A stretch of DNA of 64,000 nucleotides from Klebsiella pneumoniae (GTDB lineage Bacteria > Pseudomonadota > Gammaproteobacteria > Pseudomonadales > Pseudohongiellaceae). The stretch is taken from contig CAMCRC010000003.1 of the NCBI GenBank assembly GCA_945877175.1, positions 1 through 64,000 on the forward strand. The letters are read 5' to 3'. Below are positions 36,454-46,552 of the stretch, piece after piece. The translations under genes and the position numbers were made by a program. Each line of letters begins with the position of its first letter. The stretch's first letter is position 1. The notes under the pieces were generated by a model that was given only the letters and a program-made list of their open reading frames with translations, was not told where the DNA came from and did not search any database.

Positions 36454-38715
36454 ATGGTTCAGGTACGAGAAAGTCACAAGTTCAACCCCGATGGCAGTAT
36501 CTGCTTCGAAGAGTGGCTTGCCACATTGCAGTTGCGCGGCACACTCGATCACCACGAACGTATCCGGCGTGCCTGCGAGCTCAGCTGGGATGCGGAACAA
36601 CGGGCGCGCGCGACAAATACCGTATGGGCCGGACGCAACAGCTATCTTACCGGTCTAGAGATGGCAGAAATACTTGTGGAGTTGCGTCTCGACAGCGAAG
36701 CGCTGATTGCATCCATCTTGTACCGCAGTGTGCGGGAGTCGCGTGTCACTCTTGATTCACTGCGGACGGAATTCGGGGATGAAGTAGCAAAGCTGGTGGA
36801 GGGCGTACAGCGAATGGCCGCCATCAACGAGACTGACACCTCCCGTACCCGTGTCCTCGGCCAGTCCGGAGATCAGGTAGAGAATGTTCGCAAAATGCTG
36901 CTCGCACTTATTGATGATGTGCGTGTGGCTCTGATCAAGCTTGCCGAACGCACCTGTGCGCTGCGTGCAGTCAAGAACGCGCCTGAAGAGCGGCGTCAAC
37001 GAGTGGCGCGCGAAGTGTTCGAGATTTACGTCCCACTTGCTCATCGGCTGGGTATCGGACAGTTGAAGTGGGAGCTGGAAGACCTGTCATTCCGATACCT
37101 GCAGGAAGACAATTACAAGCGAATTGCCAGTCTGCTGGATGAGCGTCGCGTGGATCGCGAACGATTCGTCGTGGAAGTGACCGAAGAGCTGCGCCGGCAG
37201 CTGGACCGGGCCAATATTGATGCGGAAGTGACAGGGCGCGCAAAGAATATCTACAGCATCTGGCGCAAGATGCAGGCGAAGAAACTCGATTTCTCGCAGA
37301 TATTCGATATCCGTGCAGTACGCATTCTGGTGCCTGAAGTTCGCGACTGCTATGCCACGCTTGGCATCGTGCATAACCTCTGGCGCGTGATACCCAATGA
37401 GTTCGATGACTATATCGCGACCCCGAAGGAGAACGGCTACCAGTCCCTGCATACCGCTGTCATTGGTCCTGACAAGAAAGTTTTCGAGATTCAGATCCGC
37501 ACTTTCGCAATGGATGAAGATGCAGAGCTGGGTGTCTGCGCTCACTGGCGCTACAAGGAAGGCATCACGGATCCGCATTACAAGGACAGCTTCGACGACA
37601 AGATTGCGTGGCTGCGGCAGTTGCTGGCCTGGCATGACGAGATGGGGATGGTGGGTGGTTTGGCGGAGCAGCTTCGCAGCGACTCTTCTACGCCTGATCG
37701 CATCTATGTGTTCACGCCTGAAGGCCATGTCGTGGATATGATGATGGGTGCCACGCCTCTCGATTTCGCCTATTACGTACATACCGAAATTGGCAACAAA
37801 TGCTGCGGCGCTCGCGTGAATGGCAAGACGGTTCCTCTGAGCTATCGACTGCAAACTGGCGACCGGGTGGAAGTGCTTGCAGATGAACAGAGCACTCCGA
37901 GTCGCGACTGGCTCAAGCCCGGGTTGGGTTACGCCAATACGCCGCGTGCTCAAGCCAAGCTGATTCAATGGTTCAAGACACAAGGGCGCGAGCAGAACGT
38001 CAACCATGGTCGCGCACTGCTTGCAGAGGAGTTCGAGCGTCTTGCTGTGGCCCATCCCAATTATCGTGACCTAGCCCGTAAATTGGGCTGCAAGAATGAA
38101 GAGGGACTGTTCGCGGCGGTGGGCGTCAGTGCCATCGGAGTGGACGAAGTGATTGCCGCAGTTCAGGAACTTTTGCAATTGCTGTGTGTTCTCGAAGAAT
38201 CCCGCCTTGCGGCGGAGTCGCCGGTGCAGCAGACACATGTCTTTGGTGCGGGACGTTTCTCCACTCAGCTCGCCAGCTGTTGCTCCCCAATGGAAGGGGA
38301 TCCTGTAGTTGGCTGTCTGAGTGAAGACAATCATGTGGTTGTTCACAGACCTGATTGTCCAGTGGCGCTGCATTACCAGCTCGAGAGCGACGAGAATTTC
38401 ATTGAAGTGCAGTGGGGTGACGGGCGGCGCATCAGCATGCTGGTGGAGCTGTACATTCTGGCCTATGACCGAGCAGGTCTGTTGCGCGACATCACCACTA
38501 TTCTGGCGGATGCGCAGATAGAAGTGATGGAAGTCAATACGCGCACCGATCGAAACTCTGGTACCGCCCGTATGAGCCTGCAGGTGGAAGTGGATTCCTA
38601 TCCGGTGCTTTCGAGAGTTCTCGAAAAAATCAGCCGATTGAACAATGTCATTGAGGCTCGCCGAGTAGTCGCTGGCAGCTCTCCCGACTTGCCAACACCA
38701 ACAAGCTACGCGTGA
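36454..38715 (+). CDS. relA: GTP pyrophosphokinase RelA
   Basis: RelA makes (p)ppGpp when uncharged tRNA reaches the ribosome. The 753-residue protein has an N-terminal HD-like domain whose catalytic HDxxED is lost (SILYRSVRESR in its place), implying synthesis without hydrolysis. The synthetase domain (FDIRAVRILV, ATPKENGYQSLHTAV, EDAELGVCAHWRYKEG) is followed by a TGS domain (DRIYVFTPEGHVVDM), the regulatory helical and zinc-finger-like part (CCSPMEGDPVVGC) and a C-terminal ACT domain. No SpoT homologue is in the window. Confidence 0.97.
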   Translation: MVQVRESHKFNPDGSICFEEWLATLQLRGTLDHHERIRRACELSWDAEQRARATNTVWAGRNSYLTGLEMAEILVELRLDSEALIASILYRSVRESRVTLDSLRTEFGDEVAKLVEGVQRMAAINETDTSRTRVLGQSGDQVENVRKMLLALIDDVRVALIKLAERTCALRAVKNAPEERRQRVAREVFEIYVPLAHRLGIGQLKWELEDLSFRYLQEDNYKRIASLLDERRVDRERFVVEVTEELRRQLDRANIDAEVTGRAKNIYSIWRKMQAKKLDFSQIFDIRAVRILVPEVRDCYATLGIVHNLWRVIPNEFDDYIATPKENGYQSLHTAVIGPDKKVFEIQIRTFAMDEDAELGVCAHWRYKEGITDPHYKDSFDDKIAWLRQLLAWHDEMGMVGGLAEQLRSDSSTPDRIYVFTPEGHVVDMMMGATPLDFAYYVHTEIGNKCCGARVNGKTVPLSYRLQTGDRVEVLADEQSTPSRDWLKPGLGYANTPRAQAKLIQWFKTQGREQNVNHGRALLAEEFERLAVAHPNYRDLARKLGCKNEEGLFAAVGVSAIGVDEVIAAVQELLQLLCVLEESRLAAESPVQQTHVFGAGRFSTQLASCCSPMEGDPVVGCLSEDNHVVVHRPDCPVALHYQLESDENFIEVQWGDGRRISMLVELYILAYDRAGLLRDITTILADAQIEVMEVNTRTDRNSGTARMSLQVEVDSYPVLSRVLEKISRLNNVIEARRVVAGSSPDLPTPTSYA

Positions 38716-38745
38716 CTACTGCCAATGCACTGGAGAGCTTTGTCC

Positions 38746-39594
38746 ATGACTGATACCCCTTCACTGAGTCAACTGCTGACGGTCATGCGGCAACTTCGTG
38801 ATCCCGACCATGGGTGTGACTGGGATAGAAAGCAGACGCTTCAGTCCCTCATTGCCTACACTCTGGAAGAAGTCTATGAAGTCATTGATGCTGTCGAACG
38901 CGGTGACTTCCTGCAATTGCGCGATGAGCTTGGTGATCTGCTGTTTCAGGTAGTGTTCTATGCGCAGATCGCCAACGAGGAAGGTCGCTTCAACTTCAAT
39001 GATGTGGCCCAGGCTGTTGCAGAGAAACTCCTGCACCGCCATCCCCATGTATTTCCTGACGGCACTATGCAGAGTTTTGGCAGCGAGACTCTGGCGCTTG
39101 ACGCAGAGACGGTGGCCATTCGCTGGGAACAGATCAAGAATCTGGAGCGTGAGTTGAAAGCGTCGCGCACGCCGTCGGGAACAGTGCCCAGTGTTCTGGA
39201 TGATGTTCCTGGCACTCTCCCAGCCATGGAGCGCGGGCGCAAATTGCAGAAGCGAGCCGCATCGTTGGGGTTCGACTGGCAGGACCCGCAGCCGGTGCTT
39301 GCAAAGCTTCTTGAGGAAATTGCCGAACTTGAAGTGGAAATGAGGCGCCAGGACAAGGAAGGAATGCAGGCAGAGTTTGGCGATGTGCTGTTCAGTTGCG
39401 TCAATCTTGCGAGACATCTCGACATTGATCCCGAGACGGCGTTGCGCGCTGCCAATCGCAAGTTTGAGCAACGCTTTCGCAGTATGGAGGTTGTCGCTTT
39501 AGCGCGTCAGATGCCTTTGCATGCCATGGATATGGCAGCACTTGATGATTTGTGGAATGAGATCAAGACAGAAGAAGCCAGAAGTAAAGTTTGA
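38746..39594 (+). CDS. mazG: Nucleoside triphosphate pyrophosphohydrolase MazG
   Basis: MazG hydrolyses (d)NTPs to monophosphates and influences ppGpp levels. The 282-residue protein has two tandem MazG domains, the first with YTLEEVYEVIDAVERGDF and LRDELGDLLFQVVFYAQIA, the second with KLLEEIAELEVEMRR and EFGDVLFSCVNLARHL. ATG 38746 has a GGAG site upstream; ATG 38725 is an alternative seven codons earlier. It follows relA by about 30 bases, the known relA-mazG pairing, but no MazEF toxin-antitoxin lies between. Confidence 0.95.
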   Translation: MTDTPSLSQLLTVMRQLRDPDHGCDWDRKQTLQSLIAYTLEEVYEVIDAVERGDFLQLRDELGDLLFQVVFYAQIANEEGRFNFNDVAQAVAEKLLHRHPHVFPDGTMQSFGSETLALDAETVAIRWEQIKNLERELKASRTPSGTVPSVLDDVPGTLPAMERGRKLQKRAASLGFDWQDPQPVLAKLLEEIAELEVEMRRQDKEGMQAEFGDVLFSCVNLARHLDIDPETALRAANRKFEQRFRSMEVVALARQMPLHAMDMAALDDLWNEIKTEEARSKV

Positions 39595-39733
39595 AGGCAC
39601 GTTTGTGGCTGACCATGCGCCTCCTTGTTTCGGTGCTTGCCTTTGGTGTAAGGTCCAAATCTTTGGATTGCCGCGTTAATTTTCAATAGAAAGTCTGTCT
39701 GAAATGATTTCAGACATTATTCAGGAGTGTTTT

Positions 39734-40387
39734 ATGCGAGTGATATTGTTGGGGGCCCCTGGGGCGGGGAAGGGGACGCAGGCACAATTCATCATGACGA
39801 AGTTTGGAATACCGCAGATTTCTACAGGCGACATGCTGCGTGCGGCCGTCAAAGCGGGCAGTGCCCTCGGCTTGCAAGTAAAAGAGGTCATGGCTTCTGG
39901 TGGGCTTGTTACGGATGAAATCATCATTGCACTAGTGAAAGAGCGCATCACGCAGGCAGATTGCGCAAAAGGATTTCTGTTCGATGGTTTCCCACGCACG
40001 ATTCCCCAGGCACAAGCTATGGTGGACGCCGGTATCGCCATTGATGTCGTGGTAGAGATCGCTGTTGAAGACGAAGACATTGTAAAACGTCTTAGCGGTC
40101 GTCGCGTTCACCCCGATTCAGGACGCATTTACCACACAATCTTCAATCCTCCTGCGCGCGAAAATCTCGATGATCTGACTGGTGAGGCACTGATCCAGCG
40201 TGACGACGACAAGGAAGAAACGATTCGCAAACGCTTGCAGGTTTATCACCAGCAAACCAAGCCACTTGTCGATTTCTACAAGGATCTGCAACGCGCAGGC
40301 AGTGCAGTCAAAGTCGAGCAGCTCAATGGTGCTGTTGATGTCGAGATTGTGCGAACAGAAATTACACGCTTGCTCAGTGCCATGTAA
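39734..40387 (+). CDS. adk: Adenylate kinase
   Basis: Adk interconverts ATP, AMP and ADP. The 217-residue product is the long form: P-loop [10 protein letters not shown] at about 7-16, AMP-binding [20 protein letters not shown], and a full LID domain ([19 protein letters not shown]) without zinc cysteines. The AGGAG six bases before ATG 39734 decides the start over the track start ten codons earlier. It is followed by an 11-bp hairpin. Confidence 0.97.
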   Translation: MRVILLGAPGAGKGTQAQFIMTKFGIPQISTGDMLRAAVKAGSALGLQVKEVMASGGLVTDEIIIALVKERITQADCAKGFLFDGFPRTIPQAQAMVDAGIAIDVVVEIAVEDEDIVKRLSGRRVHPDSGRIYHTIFNPPARENLDDLTGEALIQRDDDKEETIRKRLQVYHQQTKPLVDFYKDLQRAGSAVKVEQLNGAVDVEIVRTEITRLLSAM

Positions 40388-40396
40388 TTCCCAACA

Positions 40397-40425
40397 GAGA
40401 GCGCCAGAGCAACGCTGGCGCTCTC
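40397..40425 (+). terminator. Hairpin after adk
   Basis: GAGAGCGCCAG (40397-40407) pairs perfectly with CTGGCGCTCTC (40415-40425) over a 7-base loop, ten bases after the adk stop. The following ATTAAAAAT is A-rich, not T-rich, so termination efficiency in this direction is uncertain. The 228 bases from here to the next gene are AT-rich with no recognised gene. Confidence 0.6.
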
Positions 40426-40653
40426 ATTAAAAATGTAGATGCGCGATGCTGAATTTTCTCAAATACCCTTTCTGACATTCTTCAATTGGTTTTTTCGCAA
40501 AAAAACGCGGAATAAGTTGATTTTTTTCAAAAATTCCAAGCAGTGATGCTGTATGAGCGATATTATTTGTGCTATGGTGCGGCTCAAACAAGGCTAGGCC
40601 TCTGTTGAAGAAATTAAAGTGGTTTTGTTCCACATATTTGGAGAGATATCAGT

Positions 40654-41718
40654 ATGGCTAAAGTTAAAGCGACAAAGAAGGCGCCTGCTAAATCGGCAGC
40701 AAAAAAAACCGGTGATGCTGCTCCTGCAAAAGTGACAACGGCATCAGCGAAAAAGCCAAAGGGCGCAGCCCCAAAAGCCAAGCCAGTTGCAACAGCAAAA
40801 GGCAAAGCCGCTTCTGCTAAAACTAAAGCTTCCAAGAACTCTACCGCTACAAGCAAGACGTCCGCTGTAAAAGCCCGCACTGCTGCAACCAAACTTCAAG
40901 CTACTCAAACCGCTGCAAAACTCAAGGCAAGTGCTGACGCGCGAAAGATTACCATTGCAGCAAAAGCTGAAGCAGATCTTGCCAAAGCAGTGAAGGCATT
41001 CGCGGATGCGTGGAAGAAGAAGCGGTCCAAGGCTGATTCCACCAAGGAAGCAGCTCGTACCAAGAAAGAAGAGCTCAAGCGCAAGATTGCAGCAAAGAAA
41101 GCTGCCGTGAAAGCGAAAGCGGCGGCACAAAAAGCGGCGGCCAAAGCCAAGTCAGCGGCGAAGAAGCGTATTACTCGGGAGCGCATCGCTACGAAACGCG
41201 CACTTGTGAAAGCACGCGCGGCAGCGAAGAAACTTGCACTGAAGGAGAAGACAGCAGCACGACGTGCAGCGCTGAAAGCAAAAGCGGCTTCCAAGAAAGT
41301 TGTCAAAGCCGTCAAGTCCGCTGTGTCAGGAGTCGCTGCGAAAGTCAAAGCTGCAGTGAAAGGCAAAGCAGCTGCCAAGAAAGCGCCAGCGAAGGCAGCC
41401 GTAGCGAAAAAGGCAGCGCCTGCAGCCAAGCCTGCTGTGAAAAAGGCTCCTGTGGCCAAGAAAGCTGCGCCTGCAAAGAAGGCAGCTCCTGTCAAGAAAG
41501 CAGTGCCTGCCAAGAAGGCTGCGCCAGCGGTAAAAGTTGCTGTGAAGAAAGCGGCAGTTGTGAAGAAAGTAGTTGCTGTGAAAAAGGCTGTGTCTGCTCC
41601 CAAGGCAGCACCAGCGAAGGCAGCACCCGCGAAGAAAGCAGCACCGGCAAAGAAAGCTGCAGCGCCTGCTGCAGCACCAGTGGCTCCCGCCGCTGCGCCT
41701 GCTCCGGCAGCGAGTTGA
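40654..41718 (+). CDS. Histone H1-like Lys/Ala/Pro-rich protein (AlgP-like)
   Basis: A 354-residue, extremely basic, low-complexity protein. Residues 1-95 and 150-354 are mostly Lys, Ala and Pro with repeated KKAAPAKKAAP-type units; the centre (about 85-150) is a Lys/Ala/Glu-rich helix with FADAWKKKRSK. The end is an acid-free Ala/Pro tail (APAAAPVAPAAAPAPAAS). It resembles Pseudomonas AlgP, a DNA-binding nucleoid protein that affects alginate genes. GGAGAG precedes the ATG. The exact role is uncertain and homology may partly reflect composition. Confidence 0.8.
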   Translation: MAKVKATKKAPAKSAAKKTGDAAPAKVTTASAKKPKGAAPKAKPVATAKGKAASAKTKASKNSTATSKTSAVKARTAATKLQATQTAAKLKASADARKITIAAKAEADLAKAVKAFADAWKKKRSKADSTKEAARTKKEELKRKIAAKKAAVKAKAAAQKAAAKAKSAAKKRITRERIATKRALVKARAAAKKLALKEKTAARRAALKAKAASKKVVKAVKSAVSGVAAKVKAAVKGKAAAKKAPAKAAVAKKAAPAAKPAVKKAPVAKKAAPAKKAAPVKKAVPAKKAAPAVKVAVKKAAVVKKVVAVKKAVSAPKAAPAKAAPAKKAAPAKKAAAPAAAPVAPAAAPAPAAS

Positions 41719-41723
41719 TCTGA

Positions 41724-41744
41724 TGCGTCCTGAGCAAGGACGCA
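41724..41744 (+). repeat. Short hairpin just after the histone-like gene
   Basis: TGCGTCC (41724-41730) and GGACGCA (41738-41744) pair perfectly around TGAGCAA. It sits six bases after the histone-like stop and 17 bases before a full terminator, making tandem hairpins at the mRNA 3' end. Confidence 0.5.
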
Positions 41745-41760
41745 AGCATAAGGTATGACC

Positions 41761-41796
41761 GATCCCTCAGAGCAGGAATGTCCTGAGGGATCTTTT
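41761..41796 (+). terminator. Intrinsic terminator between the histone-like gene and tsaB
   Basis: GATCCCTCAG (41761-41770) pairs perfectly with CTGAGGGATC (41783-41792), followed by TTTT. It lies inside the over-extended tsaB frame of the ORF track, which supports the shorter tsaB start at 41821. Confidence 0.85.
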
Positions 41797-41820
41797 AATT
41801 CAGATCTGTATACTCCCGCC

Positions 41821-42474
41821 ATGACAAAAATTCTCGCTATCGATACGTCTCACGCAATTTGCTCAGTAGCACTGAATATTTCTGAAAAAATCACTTCACG
41901 TGTCAGTGCTGCTCCGCGTCAGCACGCACGACAATTGCTGCCAATGATCGAAGCGCTGCTTGCCGAGCAGGGCCTGCGTGCTCGCGATCTGGATGCTATC
42001 GCATTAGTCATCGGGCCGGGGTCTTTCACAGGTCTGCGGATCGGTGCCGGTGTCGCACAAGGATTGTCGTTCGCCACGGGTGTCCCTGTGTTATGTATTT
42101 CTTCGCTGGCTGTGATGGCCATGCAAGCGCATCTCGAACAGCACTGTGACTTGGTGAGTGTCTGTCTGCTTGCTCGCGAAGACGAAGTGTATGCGGCGAG
42201 TTATCAAATTGTTGGCGAAGACCCGATTCTGATCGGGAATGAGCAGGTCTGCGAACCTTCTCTGGCGATCTTCACGCCAGATGGATTTGCCGCGGGTGAT
42301 GGCTGGACTCTGTTGCCCGCTGCACGTGGCAGCCATGCCACCATGCATGAATGTAGATCGGACGCCAAGACGTTGAGCATGATTGCAGTGCAGCACTGCC
42401 GTAAAGGGTTGGGAGTGTCTGCGCCAATGGTGCTTCCTGTGTATCTCAAAGAACAGATGGACTATCAGACCTGA
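41821..42474 (+). CDS. tsaB: tRNA threonylcarbamoyladenosine synthesis protein TsaB
   Basis: TsaB is the ASKHA-fold partner of TsaD in making t6A37 of ANN-decoding tRNAs. The 217-residue protein opens MTKILAIDTSHAICSVAL and includes the signature VIGPGSFTGLRIGAGVAQGL. ATG 41821 is chosen because the longer frame runs back through the upstream terminator. uppP starts two bases after the stop, so the two are co-transcribed. Confidence 0.94.
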   Translation: MTKILAIDTSHAICSVALNISEKITSRVSAAPRQHARQLLPMIEALLAEQGLRARDLDAIALVIGPGSFTGLRIGAGVAQGLSFATGVPVLCISSLAVMAMQAHLEQHCDLVSVCLLAREDEVYAASYQIVGEDPILIGNEQVCEPSLAIFTPDGFAAGDGWTLLPAARGSHATMHECRSDAKTLSMIAVQHCRKGLGVSAPMVLPVYLKEQMDYQT

Positions 42475-42475
42475 C

Positions 42476-43291
42476 ATGGAACTCTCACTATTTCAGATTA
42501 CGTTTCTCGCTTTTCTGCAAGGCCTTACGGAGTTCCTGCCGATATCAAGTTCCGCTCACATTCTCCTTCCCAAGGAATTGCTGGGCTGGCCGGACCAGGG
42601 GCTGGTATTTGATGTCGCGGTCCATATCGGCAGCCTGATTGCAGTGCTGACGTATTTCCGGGCGGACCTTGCCAAACTGTTCGGGGCCTGGGCTCGTTCG
42701 TTGACGGGGGGTGGCATGTCGCTGGACGCAAGGCTGGCTTGGTTTGTTGTGCTAGGCACGATACCCGCTGGAATCGCCGGATTGCTGCTTGCTGATGTCA
42801 TCGAGCTGTATGCGCGCTCCATGCTGCTTATAGCGTTCACCTCCATTTTCTTTGGCATTCTGTTGTGGTGGGCTGACAGCCTGAAAGTAGAACGCGTCGA
42901 TCTTGACAAGCTCTCCCTGCGCACCACCCTCATTGTTGGCTTTGCACAAGTCCTGGCGCTTATTCCAGGTACGTCTCGATCCGGCGTTACCATGACCGCT
43001 GCACTGGCCTGTGGACTTGACCGCAAGGCGGCTGCGCGATTCTCGTTTCTTCTGGCAATTCCGATAATCATGGCCAGCGGTCTGCTCAAAGGAGCGGAGT
43101 TGCTGCAGGACAATTCGCAAGCCCAGTTGGGCATACTGGTCTACGCCATCATCGTCTCTGCTTTTGTGTCCTTTTCCTGCATTCACTATTTCCTCAAGCT
43201 CATCGAGCGCACAGGCTTCATGCCATTCGTCATTTATCGCGTGTTGATGGGCCTGGGACTGCTGGCTGTTCACTTCTTCGTGCAGTCCTGA
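42476..43291 (+). CDS. uppP: Undecaprenyl-diphosphate phosphatase
   Basis: UppP (BacA) recycles the lipid carrier by dephosphorylating undecaprenyl diphosphate at the membrane. The 271-residue, multi-helix protein carries both family signatures, GLTEFLPISSSAH near residue 17 and LIPGTSRSGVTMT near residue 160. ATG 42476 follows the tsaB stop by one base. Its substrate is made by UppS, encoded at 53601. Confidence 0.96.
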   Translation: MELSLFQITFLAFLQGLTEFLPISSSAHILLPKELLGWPDQGLVFDVAVHIGSLIAVLTYFRADLAKLFGAWARSLTGGGMSLDARLAWFVVLGTIPAGIAGLLLADVIELYARSMLLIAFTSIFFGILLWWADSLKVERVDLDKLSLRTTLIVGFAQVLALIPGTSRSGVTMTAALACGLDRKAAARFSFLLAIPIIMASGLLKGAELLQDNSQAQLGILVYAIIVSAFVSFSCIHYFLKLIERTGFMPFVIYRVLMGLGLLAVHFFVQS

Positions 43292-43306
43292 GGGGATTGC
43301 ATTGCA

Positions 43307-46166
<2,860 letters not shown>

Positions 46167-46198
46167 GGTTTGCAATCTCCAGTGAATGTAAGCAGATT

Positions 46199-46549
46199 TC
46201 AGGCGTCAGCCAGCAGCGAGTTCAGAACGACCGGGTCGGCACTGCAGAGCCAGCCGCCTGGAGCGCGTATCAGTGGACGGCGAATCACCGCTGGCCATGC
46301 CTGCATCAAGGCCGCAGCGTTGTTCGGCTCCAGTGACACACGTAACTGTTCCGGGAGGCCCCGCCAGGTAGTGCCTCGTGAATTGATGAGAGTGGACAAT
46401 GGCAGGGCGCCGAGCAGTTCATCACAAAGCGCCGCGTCCAGCCCCTGCTTTCTGTAATCGTGAAACTGATAGGAAACATCATGCGCGTCGAGCCACTGCC
46501 GGGTCTTCCTGATCGAATCGCAATTGGCTATGCCATAGACAGTGATCAT
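46199..46549 (-). CDS. ArsC/Spx-fold protein YffB-like
   Basis: A 116-residue thioredoxin-fold protein of the ArsC/Spx family. It opens MITVYGIANCDSIRKTRQWL with the single conserved cysteine, followed by YQFHDYRKQGL, and a C-terminal RRPLIRAPGGWLC segment. E. coli YffB, with the same layout and a dap-linked position, has no firm function; glutathione-dependent reduction has been suggested. It lies between dapD and glnD, three bases after the glnD stop. True arsenate reductase activity is unlikely to be inferable. Confidence 0.82.
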   Translation of the reverse strand: MITVYGIANCDSIRKTRQWLDAHDVSYQFHDYRKQGLDAALCDELLGALPLSTLINSRGTTWRGLPEQLRVSLEPNNAAALMQAWPAVIRRPLIRAPGGWLCSADPVVLNSLLADA

Positions 46550-46552
46550 GAC

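Noticed and set aside
41755-41820. N-terminal extension of tsaB in the ORF track
   Set aside because: The extension reads through a perfect 10-bp terminator stem and T-run, and TsaB homology begins at MTKILAIDTS.
40905-41822. 305-aa Ala/Phe-rich minus-strand ORF
   Set aside because: It mirrors the repetitive Lys/Ala/Pro-coding sequence of the histone-like gene; the hydrophobic composition is an artefact of reading AAG/GCN repeats backwards.
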